From contig NZ_JAWUDN010000009.1 of assembly GCF_044430645.1 (NCBI RefSeq), positions 62,001-126,000 of the forward strand: DNA of 64,000 nucleotides, in the 5' to 3' direction. The translations under genes and the position numbers were made by a program. Of this stretch, positions 7,913 to 16,722 are shown one piece after another (within the stretch, counting starts at the first letter, position 1; every line of letters begins with the position of its first letter). This DNA comes from Ewingella allii. GTDB lineage: Bacteria > Pseudomonadota > Gammaproteobacteria > Enterobacterales > Enterobacteriaceae. Under the pieces are notes generated by a model. It had not been told where the DNA came from. It did no database searches and saw only the letters and a program-made list of their open reading frames with translations.

Positions 7913-8356
7913 ATGCTTAATGATTGGCTGACACCAGATACGATTCACATTAGACACGACATCACTGACTGGCGCGACGCCGTGAAAGCCAGTGCTGAAC
8001 CTCTACTGGCGAATGGCACCATCACCGCTGATTACGTTGAGGCGATTTTTGCACAGCATGAGAAGTTGGGTCCGTACTACGTTTTGGCACCGGGTATTGC
8101 CATGCCGCACGCCCGTCCTGAAGAGGGTGCCAAGGGGCTAGGATTATCTTTACTGACACTGCCTCACGGCGTGAAATTCAATTCAGAAGATAATGATCCG
8201 GTTTATAGCGTAGTGATGTTAGCGGCACCGGATAAACACAGCCATATCGAATTAATTTCTGAGCTGGCTGAGTTATTTTCCAGCGAAGATGAAATGCAAA
8301 AAATATTTGCAGCGAAAGACATTAAAACTATTCAGGACATTATCTCTAAATTCTAA
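7913..8356 (+). CDS. PTS EIIA component, ascorbate (Ula/Sga) type
   Basis: Cytoplasmic phosphocarrier of 147 residues that accepts phosphate from HPr and passes it to EIIB. The EIIA type-2 fold signature APGIAMPHARPEEG places the phosphorylated histidine at residue 66. A good Shine-Dalgarno (CAGGAG) precedes the ATG. It is the first gene of an operon EIIA-EIIB-EIIC-transketolase N-transketolase C. Similarity is to UlaC/SgaA, but the operon lacks the other ascorbate-degradation genes (lactonase, decarboxylase, epimerases), so ascorbate is not an obvious substrate. Confidence 0.85.
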   Translation: MLNDWLTPDTIHIRHDITDWRDAVKASAEPLLANGTITADYVEAIFAQHEKLGPYYVLAPGIAMPHARPEEGAKGLGLSLLTLPHGVKFNSEDNDPVYSVVMLAAPDKHSHIELISELAELFSSEDEMQKIFAAKDIKTIQDIISKF

Positions 8357-8464
8357 TTCCTGAACCAATGGAATAACGTCAGTTCATCATGGATGCGTAA
8401 TACGGTATACATCAGGCTAATACTGGTGAATTACCCTACAAACTTTAAAACACAGGTAAATAAC

Positions 8465-8743
8465 ATGAAAATTATGGCGATTTGTGGTTCAGGTTTAGGC
8501 AGCAGCTTTATGGTGGAGATGAACATCAAGAAAGTGCTGAAAAAGTTGAATATTCAGGCCGTGGTTGAGCATTCAGATCTCTCTTCTGCCATTCCGGGCG
8601 AAGCGGATCTCTTCGTGATGGCGAAAGACATCGCCGCCAGCGCCAGCATTCCAGAGAATCAGTTAGTGGTCATTACTAACATTGTGGATATTAATGAGCT
8701 GGAAACCAAGTTAGTCGCCCACTTCGAAAAATATCCTGTGTGA
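8465..8743 (+). CDS. PTS EIIB component, ascorbate type
   Basis: A 92-residue cytoplasmic EIIB with the phosphocysteine motif MAICGSGLGSS (Cys7), followed by the small lactate/ascorbate-type EIIB fold. The start was chosen at 8465 because the phosphocysteine loop must be near the N-terminus; a longer frame from 8393 would add an unsupported extension. It transfers phosphate from EIIA to the sugar during transport through EIIC, which follows 33 bp downstream. Confidence 0.87.
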   Translation: MKIMAICGSGLGSSFMVEMNIKKVLKKLNIQAVVEHSDLSSAIPGEADLFVMAKDIAASASIPENQLVVITNIVDINELETKLVAHFEKYPV

Positions 8744-8776
8744 TAAGACGATTATTCTAAAAATAAAGAGGTGTAT

Positions 8777-10153
8777 ATGTTTATCCAGGAAACGCTCAAG
8801 TTTGTGGTTGATATATTAAAAGTGCCTTCTATTTTGGTCGGTCTTATTGCGTTGATCGGTCTGGTCGCACAAAAGAAAAACTTTTCCGATGTGGTGAAAG
8901 GCACGGTAAAAACAATATTAGGCTTTCTGGTATTGGCGGGCGGTGCCACGGTATTAGTCGGGGCACTCAATCCTTTAGGCGGCATGTTTGAACATGCTTT
9001 CAGTATTCAGGGGATCATTCCAAATAACGAAGCGATTGTGTCTATCGCTTTGGAGAAATTCGGTGCGCCTACTGCCTTGATCATGGCGTTCGGCATGGTG
9101 GCCAACCTGATCGTTGCGCGTTTCACTCGCCTGAAATACGTGTTCCTGACTGGTCACCACACCTTCTACATGGCCTGTATGATCAGCGTTATCCTCACCG
9201 TTGCTGGTTTTGAAGGCGTGGGTCTGGTGTTCACCGGTTCCCTGACGCTGGGTCTTATCATGGCGTTCTTCCCGGCACTGGCGCAGCGCTATATGCGTCG
9301 CATCACCGGCAATGACGACGTGGCATTCGGCCATTTCGGCACTATCGGTTATGTGCTGTCCGGCTGGATTGGTAGCAAGGTCGGTAAAGGTTCGCGCTCA
9401 ACCGAAGAGATGAACCTGCCGAAGAACCTCAGCTTCCTGCGCGATAGCTCGATTTCTATCTCGCTGACCATGATCATCATCTACCTGATCCTCGCGGTGT
9501 TCGCGGGCCAAGTATTCGTTGAGCAGACTTACAGCGCGGGCCAGAACTACTTGGTGTACTCCATCATCATGGCTATCACCTTTGCGGCGGGCGTGTTCAT
9601 CATCCTGCAAGGCGTGCGTCTGATTCTGGCGGAAATAGTTCCGGCATTCGTCGGCTTCTCTGAGAAGCTGGTGCCGAATGCTCGCCCGGCGCTGGACTGC
9701 CCGGTCGTCTATCCTTACGCGCCAAATGCCGTGCTGATTGGTTTCCTGTTCAGCTTCCTCGGCGGTTTGGTGGGCCTGTTCCTGCTGGGTCAATTCAATC
9801 TGGTATTGATTCTGCCGGGCGTGGTTCCGCACTTCTTCACCGGCGCAACGGCGGGCGTGTTCGGTAACGCCACCGGCGGTCGCCGCGGCGCGATGGTCGG
9901 CGCATTTGCCAACGGCGTGCTGATCACCTTCCTGCCAGTTCTGCTACTGCCGGTACTGGGTGCGCTGGGCTTCGCCAACGCCACTTTCTCCGATGCTGAC
10001 TTCGGCGTCATTGGTATCCTGCTCGGCAACCTGGCTCGCTTTATGTCGAAAGAAGCCATTATGGCGCTGATCGTGGCTATCTTCGCCGCGCTGGTGGCCT
10101 ACAACTATCTGGCGAAAAAGCCAGCCGCAGAAAAAGCAGTAAGCGAAAAGTAA
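8777..10153 (+). CDS. PTS EIIC membrane component (UlaA/SgaT family)
   Basis: Integral membrane sugar channel of about 458 residues with many hydrophobic segments and the conserved UlaA-family pattern (FTRLKYVFLTGHHTFYM near 100-125, GVVPHFFTGATAGVFGN near 350). This family has no fused EIIA/EIIB and works with separate partners, as found here. The start at 8777 follows an AAGAGG Shine-Dalgarno; a GTG at 8771 in the same frame overlaps that site and is less likely. The charged C-terminus ends in an AAEKAVSEK-type tail. Substrate unknown. Confidence 0.87.
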   Translation: MFIQETLKFVVDILKVPSILVGLIALIGLVAQKKNFSDVVKGTVKTILGFLVLAGGATVLVGALNPLGGMFEHAFSIQGIIPNNEAIVSIALEKFGAPTALIMAFGMVANLIVARFTRLKYVFLTGHHTFYMACMISVILTVAGFEGVGLVFTGSLTLGLIMAFFPALAQRYMRRITGNDDVAFGHFGTIGYVLSGWIGSKVGKGSRSTEEMNLPKNLSFLRDSSISISLTMIIIYLILAVFAGQVFVEQTYSAGQNYLVYSIIMAITFAAGVFIILQGVRLILAEIVPAFVGFSEKLVPNARPALDCPVVYPYAPNAVLIGFLFSFLGGLVGLFLLGQFNLVLILPGVVPHFFTGATAGVFGNATGGRRGAMVGAFANGVLITFLPVLLLPVLGALGFANATFSDADFGVIGILLGNLARFMSKEAIMALIVAIFAALVAYNYLAKKPAAEKAVSEK

Positions 10154-10196
10154 TTCTTCCTAAGTACCACTAACCATCCGGGAAAGCACAAGGTAA

Positions 10197-10219
10197 GGCC
10201 TGTTAGTCATTAACAGGCC
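10197..10219 (+). terminator. Intercistronic hairpin between EIIC and transketolase genes
   Basis: GGCCTGTTA (10197-10205) pairs perfectly with TAACAGGCC (10211-10219) around a 5-base loop, inside the 101-bp gap. No T-run follows, so it looks more like an mRNA-stabilising or attenuating hairpin than a full terminator. Confidence 0.6.
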
Positions 10220-10254
10220 GAGCCAAGTGCTCACTAAAATAAGGACCAATAAAC

Positions 10255-11088
10255 ATGAAAGATGTCCAAGAGGTTCGTGAGTTTGCTCGTCAAATCCGTA
10301 TTGAGACCCTAAAAATGCTCACCGGATTAGGCTTTGGTCACTACGGCGGCAGCATGTCGGTGGTCGAAACGCTGGCGGTGCTGTATAGCGACGTGATGCG
10401 TATCGACCCGACCAAGCCAGACTGGCAAGAGCGTGATTATTTTGTTCTGTCGAAAGGCCACGCTGGCCCGGCGCTTTATGCCACGCTGGCGCTGAAAGGC
10501 TACTTCCCGCAGGACGATTTGAAAACGCTAAATCAGAATGGCACCAAGCTGCCGAGCCATCCTGATCGCCTGCGCACCGTTGGCGTGGATGCAACGACCG
10601 GATCTCTGGGACAGGGCGTGTCCATTGCCACCGGCATGGCGCTGTCGCACAAACTGGCGAAACGCGATAATCGCGTGTTCTGCGTGGTGGGCGACGGTGA
10701 GTTGAATGAGGGCCAGTGCTGGGAGGCTTTCCAGTTTATTGCTCACCACAACCTCAACAACCTGACGGTGTTTATCGACTACAACAAGCAGCAGCTCGAC
10801 GGTTTGCTGGATGAAGTGATTAAGCCGTTTGATTTAGCCGGTAAGTTCAGCGCCTTTGGCTTTGACGTGTTGACCATCAAAGGCGATGACATTGTGGCCC
10901 TGCAAAACGCGCTGACGCCGGTACGTCAGGGCGAGCAGCGCCCGCTGGCCATCGTGCTCGACAGCGTGAAAGGACAGGGCGTGAAGTATCTGGAATCACT
11001 GGCTAACTCGCACCACCTGCGATTAACCCCGGATGTGAAACTGGAAATCGAAAACGCAATTGCTGAACTGGAGGCCGCCCATGTTTGA
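10255..11088 (+). CDS. Transketolase, N-terminal (thiamine-diphosphate binding) subunit
   Basis: A 277-residue protein equal to the first third of a normal transketolase. It carries the thiamine-diphosphate motif GDGELNEGQCWEA followed by a downstream Asn (near residues 145-180) and the substrate histidine region FGHYGGSMS and SKGHAGPALYA. With the next gene it should form a two-subunit transketolase that moves a two-carbon ketol unit between sugar phosphates. It differs from housekeeping TktA, which is one long chain. Its position behind a PTS suggests that the imported sugar phosphate enters the pentose phosphate pathway. Confidence 0.9.
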   Translation: MKDVQEVREFARQIRIETLKMLTGLGFGHYGGSMSVVETLAVLYSDVMRIDPTKPDWQERDYFVLSKGHAGPALYATLALKGYFPQDDLKTLNQNGTKLPSHPDRLRTVGVDATTGSLGQGVSIATGMALSHKLAKRDNRVFCVVGDGELNEGQCWEAFQFIAHHNLNNLTVFIDYNKQQLDGLLDEVIKPFDLAGKFSAFGFDVLTIKGDDIVALQNALTPVRQGEQRPLAIVLDSVKGQGVKYLESLANSHHLRLTPDVKLEIENAIAELEAAHV

Positions 11089-12034
11089 AGTTACGCTGGA
11101 AATGAAACCCGACAACATCGAAATGCGCAAAGTCTACGGCAACGTGGTGCGGGAAAAAATCGTTGAGAACACGCCAATTATCGCTCTCGAAGCTGACCTG
11201 ATGAGCGCCATGGCGATGGACGGCGTGCATCGTGACCATCCGCAGCACGTGATTAACTGCGGCATCATGGAAGCCAACGTGATTGGCGTCGCCGCTGGCC
11301 TGTCTCTGACCGGGCGCGTGCCTTTCGTGCACACTTTCACCGCCTTCGCCAGCCGTCGCTGCTTCGACCAGCTGTTTATGTCTTTGGATTACCAGAAGAA
11401 TAACGTCAAGGTGATCGCCTCTGACGCCGGTGTCACCGCCTGCCACAATGGCGGCACGCACATGTCTTTCGAGGACATGGGCATTGTGCGGGGCTTAGCG
11501 AACTCGATTGTGTTGGAAGTCACCGACGCCGTGATGTTCCGCGATATCTTACAGCAGCTGGTGGATCTGAAAGGCTTCTACTGGGTGCGCACCATCCGCA
11601 AACAGGCGACTCAGGTGTATAAAGAGGGTTCCACCTTCACCATCGGTAAAGCCAACCTGCTGCGCGACGGCGATGATATCACTCTGATTGCCAACGGTAT
11701 TATGGTAGCTGAGGCCTTAAAAGCGGCGGAGATGCTGGCTCGTGACGGCATCAGCGCGGCGGTTATCGACATGTTCACCCTGAAACCTATCGACAAAGAG
11801 ATCATTCAGCAGTACGCCGCCAAAACCGGCAAAATCGTCACCTGTGAGAACCACAGCATCCATAACGGGCTAGGTTCAGCCGTGGCGGAAGTGCTGGTCG
11901 AACATGCGCCGGTGCCGATGCGCCGCGTGGGCGTGAAGGAGCGCTACGGCCAAGTAGGCACGCAGGATTTCTTGCAGCAGGAGTACGGCCTGACCGCCGA
12001 GCACATTCTGGAGGCGGCGAAACAGCTGCTGTAA
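11081..12034 (+). CDS. Transketolase, C-terminal (pyrimidine-binding) subunit
   Basis: A 317-residue partner of the preceding subunit. It contains the pyrimidine-binding domain (about 10-175, with a conserved ALEADLMSAM segment) and the transketolase C-terminal domain (about 190-317). The start ATG at 11081 overlaps the end of the upstream gene by 8 bp and follows CTGGAGG, which indicates translational coupling and equal production. A longer frame from 11060 has no ribosome-binding support. The gene ends 16 bp before a bidirectional terminator shared with pta. Confidence 0.9.
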   Translation: MFEVTLEMKPDNIEMRKVYGNVVREKIVENTPIIALEADLMSAMAMDGVHRDHPQHVINCGIMEANVIGVAAGLSLTGRVPFVHTFTAFASRRCFDQLFMSLDYQKNNVKVIASDAGVTACHNGGTHMSFEDMGIVRGLANSIVLEVTDAVMFRDILQQLVDLKGFYWVRTIRKQATQVYKEGSTFTIGKANLLRDGDDITLIANGIMVAEALKAAEMLARDGISAAVIDMFTLKPIDKEIIQQYAAKTGKIVTCENHSIHNGLGSAVAEVLVEHAPVPMRRVGVKERYGQVGTQDFLQQEYGLTAEHILEAAKQLL

Positions 12035-12050
12035 CGGAATGAAGCCCAAA

Positions 12051-12077
12051 AAAACGCCGACGTAATGTCGGCGTTTT
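12051..12077. terminator. Bidirectional terminator between transketolase and pta
   Basis: AAAACGCCGAC and GTCGGCGTTTT flank a 5-base loop, giving A- and T-rich flanks on either strand. It serves the PTS operon on the plus strand and ackA-pta on the minus strand. Confidence 0.9.
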
Positions 12078-12098
12078 GCATTCTGAGCAGGCAGGAAA

Positions 12099-14255
12099 TT
12101 AAGCTTTAGCTGCTGCTTCAGCTTGTGCAGATTGAATCGCAGTCAGTGCCACGGTGTAGACGATATCGTCAACCAGCGCGCCGCGAGACAGGTCGTTGAC
12201 TGGCTTACGCATGCCTTGCAGCATTGGCCCGATTGAGACCAAATCAGCCGAACGCTGAACTGCTTTATAGGTGGTGTTACCGGTGTTCAGGTCTGGGAAG
12301 ATGAACACGGTCGCTTTACCCGCTACCGGCGAGTTTGGCGCTTTGGACTTCGCCACGTCAGCCATGATTGCGGCGTCATATTGCAGTGGACCGTCGATGA
12401 TCAGGTCCGGGCGTTTTTCCTGCGCCAGACGAGTCGCTTCACGCACTTTCTCAACGTCGCTACCTGCACCCGAGTTACCGGTGGAGTAGGAGATCATTGC
12501 CACGCGTGGTTCGATACCGAAGGCCGCGGCGGAATCCGCAGATTGGATAGCGATTTCAGACAGCTGTTCAGCCGTTGGGTCCGGGTTGATGGCGCAGTCG
12601 CCGTAAACCAGCACTTGGTCAGGCAGCAGCATGAAGAACACGGAAGAAACCAGCGAGCTGCCCGGCGCCGTTTTGATCAGCTGCAATGGTGGGCGGATGG
12701 TGTTCGCCGTGGTGTGAACCGCGCCGGATACCAGACCGTCAACTTCGCCTTTTTCTAGCATCAGGGTGCCGAGAACCACGTTGTCTTCCAACTGCTCACG
12801 GGCAACCACTTCGGTCATGCCTTTGCTTTTACGCAGCTCAACCAGGCGGGCCACGTACTCTTCACGCACCACAACCGGGTCAACAATCTGGATGCCTTTG
12901 CCCAGTTCGATACCCTGAGCAGCGGCAACGCGTTGGATCTCTTCTGGATTACCCAGCAGCACGCATTCTGCGATACCACGTTCAGCACACAGCGACGCGG
13001 CTTTCACGGTACGCGGCTCGTCGCCTTCTGGCAGCACGATGCGTTTTTTCGCATTACGCGCCAGTTCGGTCAGCTGATAGCGGAACGCCGGAGGAGACAG
13101 GCGGCGTGAACGCTCGGAGTGGGCGCTCAGGGAGTTGATCCAGTCGCTGTTGATGTGGGAAGCCACGTACTGTTGCAGCTTCTCAACGCGCTGGTGGTCA
13201 TCAGCAGGCACTTCAAGGTTGAAGCTTTGCAGGCTGAGGGAAGTCTGCCACGTGTTGGTATCCACCATAAAGACCGGCAGGCCAGTTTTGAATGCGCGCT
13301 CGCACAGGGTGTTGATGCGATCGTCGATGTCATAGCCGCCAGTCAGCAAGATAGCGCCGATTTCCACGCCGTTCATCGCCGCCAGACAGGCTGAAACCAG
13401 TACGTCTGGACGATCAGCAGAGGTCACCAGCAGTGAACCCGGGCGGAAGTGCTCCAGCATGTGCGGAATGCTGCGCGCGCAGAAGGTTACGGATTTCACG
13501 CGGCGAGTCTGGATGTCACCTTCATTGATAACGCGGGCATTCAGGTGTTTTGCCATGTCGATGGCGCGAGTGGCGATCAGCTCGAAACTCCAAGGAATGC
13601 AGCCCAGCACCGGCAGCGGGCTGTTAGCGAACAGCTGGCTTGGGTCAACGTTAGCAACGCTTGCCTTGGTGGAGTCGTCGAAGATTTCAGACAGGTCAGG
13701 GCGCGTACGGCCTTGATCATCAACCGGGGCGTTCAGTTTGTTAATGATAACGCCGGTGATGTTTTTGTTTTTGCTGCCGCCGAAGCTGCTACGTGCCAGC
13801 TCAATGCGCTCTTTCAGCTGTGCCGGAGAGTCATTGCCCAGCGCGATGACGAAGACGATTTCGGCATTCAGGGTTTTGGCAATTTCGTAGTTCAGGGCGT
13901 TGGCGAACTGATGCTTGCGGGTTGGCACCAGACCTTCAACCAGCACGACTTCTGCATCTTTGGTGTTTTCGTGGTAACGGGCGATGATCTCTTCCATCAG
14001 TACGTCCTGTTGGTTAGAGCTCAACAGGTTTTCCACGTGGCTCATTTTCAGCGGCTCAGCAGCAGGTACGCTGGAGTTGGCGCGGATAATGGTGGTGGTT
14101 TGGTCTGGCGAATCGCCGCCGGTGCGCGGCTGGGCGATAGGTTTGAAGATGCTTAGGCTAACGCCTTTTTGCTCCATGGCACGGATCACGCCAAGGCTGA
14201 CGCTGGTCAGACCGACGCTGGTGCCTGTAGGGATCAACATAATTGTACGGGACAC
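12099..14255 (-). CDS. pta: Phosphate acetyltransferase (long form)
   Basis: Converts acetyl-CoA and phosphate to acetyl phosphate and CoA, the first step of acetate overflow. At 718 residues this is the long enterobacterial form. It has an N-terminal P-loop-like/CobQ-type domain beginning MLIPTGTSVGLTSVSLG, a central DRTGG domain (about 215-330), and the catalytic PTA_PTB domain (about 390-710) with RIVLPEGDEPRT and SYSTGNSGAG motifs. It lies 142 bp downstream of ackA on the same strand, the standard ackA-pta arrangement. Confidence 0.97.
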   Translation of the reverse strand: MSRTIMLIPTGTSVGLTSVSLGVIRAMEQKGVSLSIFKPIAQPRTGGDSPDQTTTIIRANSSVPAAEPLKMSHVENLLSSNQQDVLMEEIIARYHENTKDAEVVLVEGLVPTRKHQFANALNYEIAKTLNAEIVFVIALGNDSPAQLKERIELARSSFGGSKNKNITGVIINKLNAPVDDQGRTRPDLSEIFDDSTKASVANVDPSQLFANSPLPVLGCIPWSFELIATRAIDMAKHLNARVINEGDIQTRRVKSVTFCARSIPHMLEHFRPGSLLVTSADRPDVLVSACLAAMNGVEIGAILLTGGYDIDDRINTLCERAFKTGLPVFMVDTNTWQTSLSLQSFNLEVPADDHQRVEKLQQYVASHINSDWINSLSAHSERSRRLSPPAFRYQLTELARNAKKRIVLPEGDEPRTVKAASLCAERGIAECVLLGNPEEIQRVAAAQGIELGKGIQIVDPVVVREEYVARLVELRKSKGMTEVVAREQLEDNVVLGTLMLEKGEVDGLVSGAVHTTANTIRPPLQLIKTAPGSSLVSSVFFMLLPDQVLVYGDCAINPDPTAEQLSEIAIQSADSAAAFGIEPRVAMISYSTGNSGAGSDVEKVREATRLAQEKRPDLIIDGPLQYDAAIMADVAKSKAPNSPVAGKATVFIFPDLNTGNTTYKAVQRSADLVSIGPMLQGMRKPVNDLSRGALVDDIVYTVALTAIQSAQAEAAAKA

Positions 14256-14397
14256 GGCTAAACCTCTCTGGAATGCCAGACGGACGTAGAACTTGAGTAA
14301 GGAAGGTGCGATGACTGCTTAACGCGGCTGCTTCCAGACTGGCTACGCTCGCCTAATTAAAGAAAACTGCCAGCAGGCGCTGGCAGTGGGATGCATC

Positions 14398-15600
14398 TTA
14401 TGCGGTCAGGCGAGCCGCATCTTGAGCGATAACCAGCTCTTCGTTGGTCGGGATGACCAGCGCGGTACGCGTGCCTTCTTTGTTGATAGCGCCAGACTTG
14501 CCAAAGCGCGCTGCGAGGTTACGTTCGTGGTCGATTTCAAAGCCCAGCAGGCCCAGTTTGTCGAGTGTGAATTCACGAACCATCGCGGCGTTTTCACCGA
14601 TACCGCCGGTGAAGACCACGGCGTCCAGACGACCTTCCATCAGGGCTGCATAAGAACCGATGTACTTAGCCAGACGGTGGCAGAAGACGTCCATGGCGCG
14701 TTTAGCGTCAGCTTTGGTCGCGTAGTTATCTTCTACATAGCGGCAGTCGCTGGTGACTTCAGTCAGGCCCAGCAGGCCAGATTCTTTGGTCAGCATTTTG
14801 TTGATCTGGTCAACACTCATGCCCAGTGCGTCGTGCAGGTGGAAGATGATAGCCGGGTCGATGTCACCACTGCGGGTACCCATTACCAGACCTTCCAGCG
14901 GGGTCAGACCCATGGAAGTGTCCACGCATTTACCGTTACGGATTGCGCTAACAGAACCGCCGTTGCCCAAGTGGCAGGTGATCAGGTTTACTTCTTCCAC
15001 TGGCTTATTCAGCATTTTCGCAGCTTCTTGCGTCACGTAGAAGTGGCTGGTGCCGTGTGCGCCGTAGCGACGAACGTGGTGATCTTTGTACAGGCTGTAC
15101 GGCAGAGCGTAGAGGTAAGACTCTTCCGGCATGGTCTGGTGGAACGCCGTGTCGAACACTGCCACGTTTTTATCAGCCAGTTTCGGGAAGGATTTCAACG
15201 CTTCGGCGATACCAATCAGGTGTGCTGGGTTATGCAGCGGTGCAAACGGGATAGATTCTTTGATACCCTGAATGACTGCATCATCGATAAGCATTGATTT
15301 GGTCAGTTTTTCGCCGCCGTGAACGATACGGTGACCGATAGCCACCAGCTCAGCAGAGAGTTCAGGTTTTTTGGACAGGATATTGTCAACAATGAACTTC
15401 AGAGCTTCACTGTGCGCAGCGCCAGCGCCAAGTGCGGCTTCTTCTTTACCACCGTCCATTTTCCATTTGATGCGGGCTTCTGGCAGATGGAAACATTCGG
15501 CTAAACCTGAGATGTACTCTTCACCATTCGCAGCATCAATGATGGCAAACTTAAGGGAAGAGCTACCACAGTTAAGAACCAGAACTAGCTTACTCGACAT
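14398..15600 (-). CDS. ackA: Acetate kinase
   Basis: Makes acetate and ATP from acetyl phosphate and ADP. The 400 residues match E. coli AckA. ASKHA-fold motifs are clear: VLNCGSSSLKFAI at the N-terminus, HRIVHGGE near 90, THHLG-like TCHLGNGGSVSA near 205, and GGIGEN near 330. First gene of ackA-pta. The 470-bp upstream gap to yfbV must hold its promoter. Confidence 0.97.
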   Translation of the reverse strand: MSSKLVLVLNCGSSSLKFAIIDAANGEEYISGLAECFHLPEARIKWKMDGGKEEAALGAGAAHSEALKFIVDNILSKKPELSAELVAIGHRIVHGGEKLTKSMLIDDAVIQGIKESIPFAPLHNPAHLIGIAEALKSFPKLADKNVAVFDTAFHQTMPEESYLYALPYSLYKDHHVRRYGAHGTSHFYVTQEAAKMLNKPVEEVNLITCHLGNGGSVSAIRNGKCVDTSMGLTPLEGLVMGTRSGDIDPAIIFHLHDALGMSVDQINKMLTKESGLLGLTEVTSDCRYVEDNYATKADAKRAMDVFCHRLAKYIGSYAALMEGRLDAVVFTGGIGENAAMVREFTLDKLGLLGFEIDHERNLAARFGKSGAINKEGTRTALVIPTNEELVIAQDAARLTA

Positions 15601-15914
15601 GGAAGTACCTATTTATTGTTGGTGCTGTTTAAGATAAAAACAAAACACGTGGTTAATAAATCGTCAATCAGACATCAAGCGTAGCGCATAATGGCGGTGA
15701 CAATTATGATTAACATCATGCCAACGAAGAAAAGCGGCATGACAGTGATAAAGCTGGGGAATCTTCAGCCAACGGCCGAAACCGGGCGGTGATTAATCAC
15801 CTCTTATGCTGACAATACATCTCTCAATGAGTGCGTCAGACCCCTCAGAATGCTACTTATTAGGGCTTTAATCGGTAAAAACGCTAACAAATAAGACAAT
15901 AATTAATTACAAAA
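15601..15914. other. Divergent ackA-yfbV intergenic region
   Basis: About 310 AT-rich bases upstream of ackA, containing its promoter. I could not identify a convincing FNR or ArcA site by eye and saw no gene in this part. The yfbV-proximal part carries the structured small ORF listed next. Confidence 0.5.
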
Positions 15915-15933
15915 GGCACCAAGCGGAGGCAAG

Positions 15934-16002
15934 ATGAAGCAACGCCCCGAATTTGCGGGGACAGGATACCCACTGGTGCCTGCAAAAACAAAATATATTT
16001 AA
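15934..16002 (+). CDS. Candidate 22-residue leader ORF upstream of yfbV
   Basis: The ORF MKQRPEFAGTGYPLVPAKTK(YI) starts with ATG 5 bases after a strong GGAGG and stops 69 bp before yfbV. Its coding region is wrapped in RNA-like structure: an outer stem GGCACCA (15915-15921)/TGGTGCC (15974-15980) and an inner hairpin CCCCG/CGGGG (15945-15960). It could be a small protein, a leader peptide controlling yfbV, or a chance ORF within a structured 5' UTR. I do not recognise the peptide. Confidence 0.4.
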   Translation: MKQRPEFAGTGYPLVPAKTKYI

Positions 16003-16071
16003 TCGTGCTAAAATCCCGTTTGTTATTTACAACTATTTTTTAATTATTATATGTGAAGTTGAGGTGCACCC

Positions 16072-16527
16072 ATGACCAGTAAGCCATCAGGTTCAGTCAG
16101 TTGGTTTCAGGTATTCCAGCGCGGGCAACATTATATGAAGACCTGGCCAGCCGATAAGCGTCTGGCGCCGGTATTCCCCGAGAACCGAATTTCGACGGCG
16201 ACGCGTTTTGCTGTGCGCTTTATGCCGCCTTTGGCCGTCTTCACCTTAACTTGGCAAATCGCTCTCGGCGGCCAGCTCGGCCCGGCGGTGGCCACCTCTA
16301 TCTTTGCCTGTAGCTTGCCGATGCAAGGTCTGTGGTGGTTAGGACGCCGCTCTTTAACGCCGCTGCCACCAACGCTGCTGAGCTGGTTCCACGATGTGCG
16401 TAATAAGCTGGCCGAAGCAGGGCAGGCGCTGGCGCCGGTAGAAGGTACCCCGACCTATCAGTCTCTGGCCGACGTGTTAAAACGCGCCTTCAAGCAGTTG
16501 GACAAAACCTTCCTCGATGATATTTAA
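16072..16527 (+). CDS. yfbV: YfbV, inner-membrane protein (UPF0208/DUF412)
   Basis: A 151-residue protein with two hydrophobic segments near residues 45-65 and 68-88 and a polar C-terminal half (LSWFHDVRNKLAEAGQAL). E. coli YfbV was reported to affect Ter macrodomain organisation of the chromosome; its mechanism is unclear. It is divergent from ackA as in E. coli. A Shine-Dalgarno GAGGTG precedes the ATG. Confidence 0.92.
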   Translation: MTSKPSGSVSWFQVFQRGQHYMKTWPADKRLAPVFPENRISTATRFAVRFMPPLAVFTLTWQIALGGQLGPAVATSIFACSLPMQGLWWLGRRSLTPLPPTLLSWFHDVRNKLAEAGQALAPVEGTPTYQSLADVLKRAFKQLDKTFLDDI

Positions 16528-16548
16528 CGGATGCCGGGCATCCGTTTT
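16528..16548 (+). terminator. Terminator of yfbV
   Basis: CGGATGC (16528-16534) pairs with GCATCCG (16538-16544) around a 3-base loop, followed by TTTT. It begins immediately after the yfbV stop codon. Confidence 0.85.
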
Positions 16549-16722
16549 ACTTTGCCCATTTTTTGTCTTACCGCGCTGTCATCCATAGTAGCCATCAATA
16601 GTGAATCCACTTCATTTCCACTCAGTTTATGTGTCTAAATCAAAGAATGGTCAGCTTGAGATTTCACGCTAGTTTGCCCTGTGTCATGCTTTGTTCATTA
16701 TGCATACTTGAGGAAATTCACG

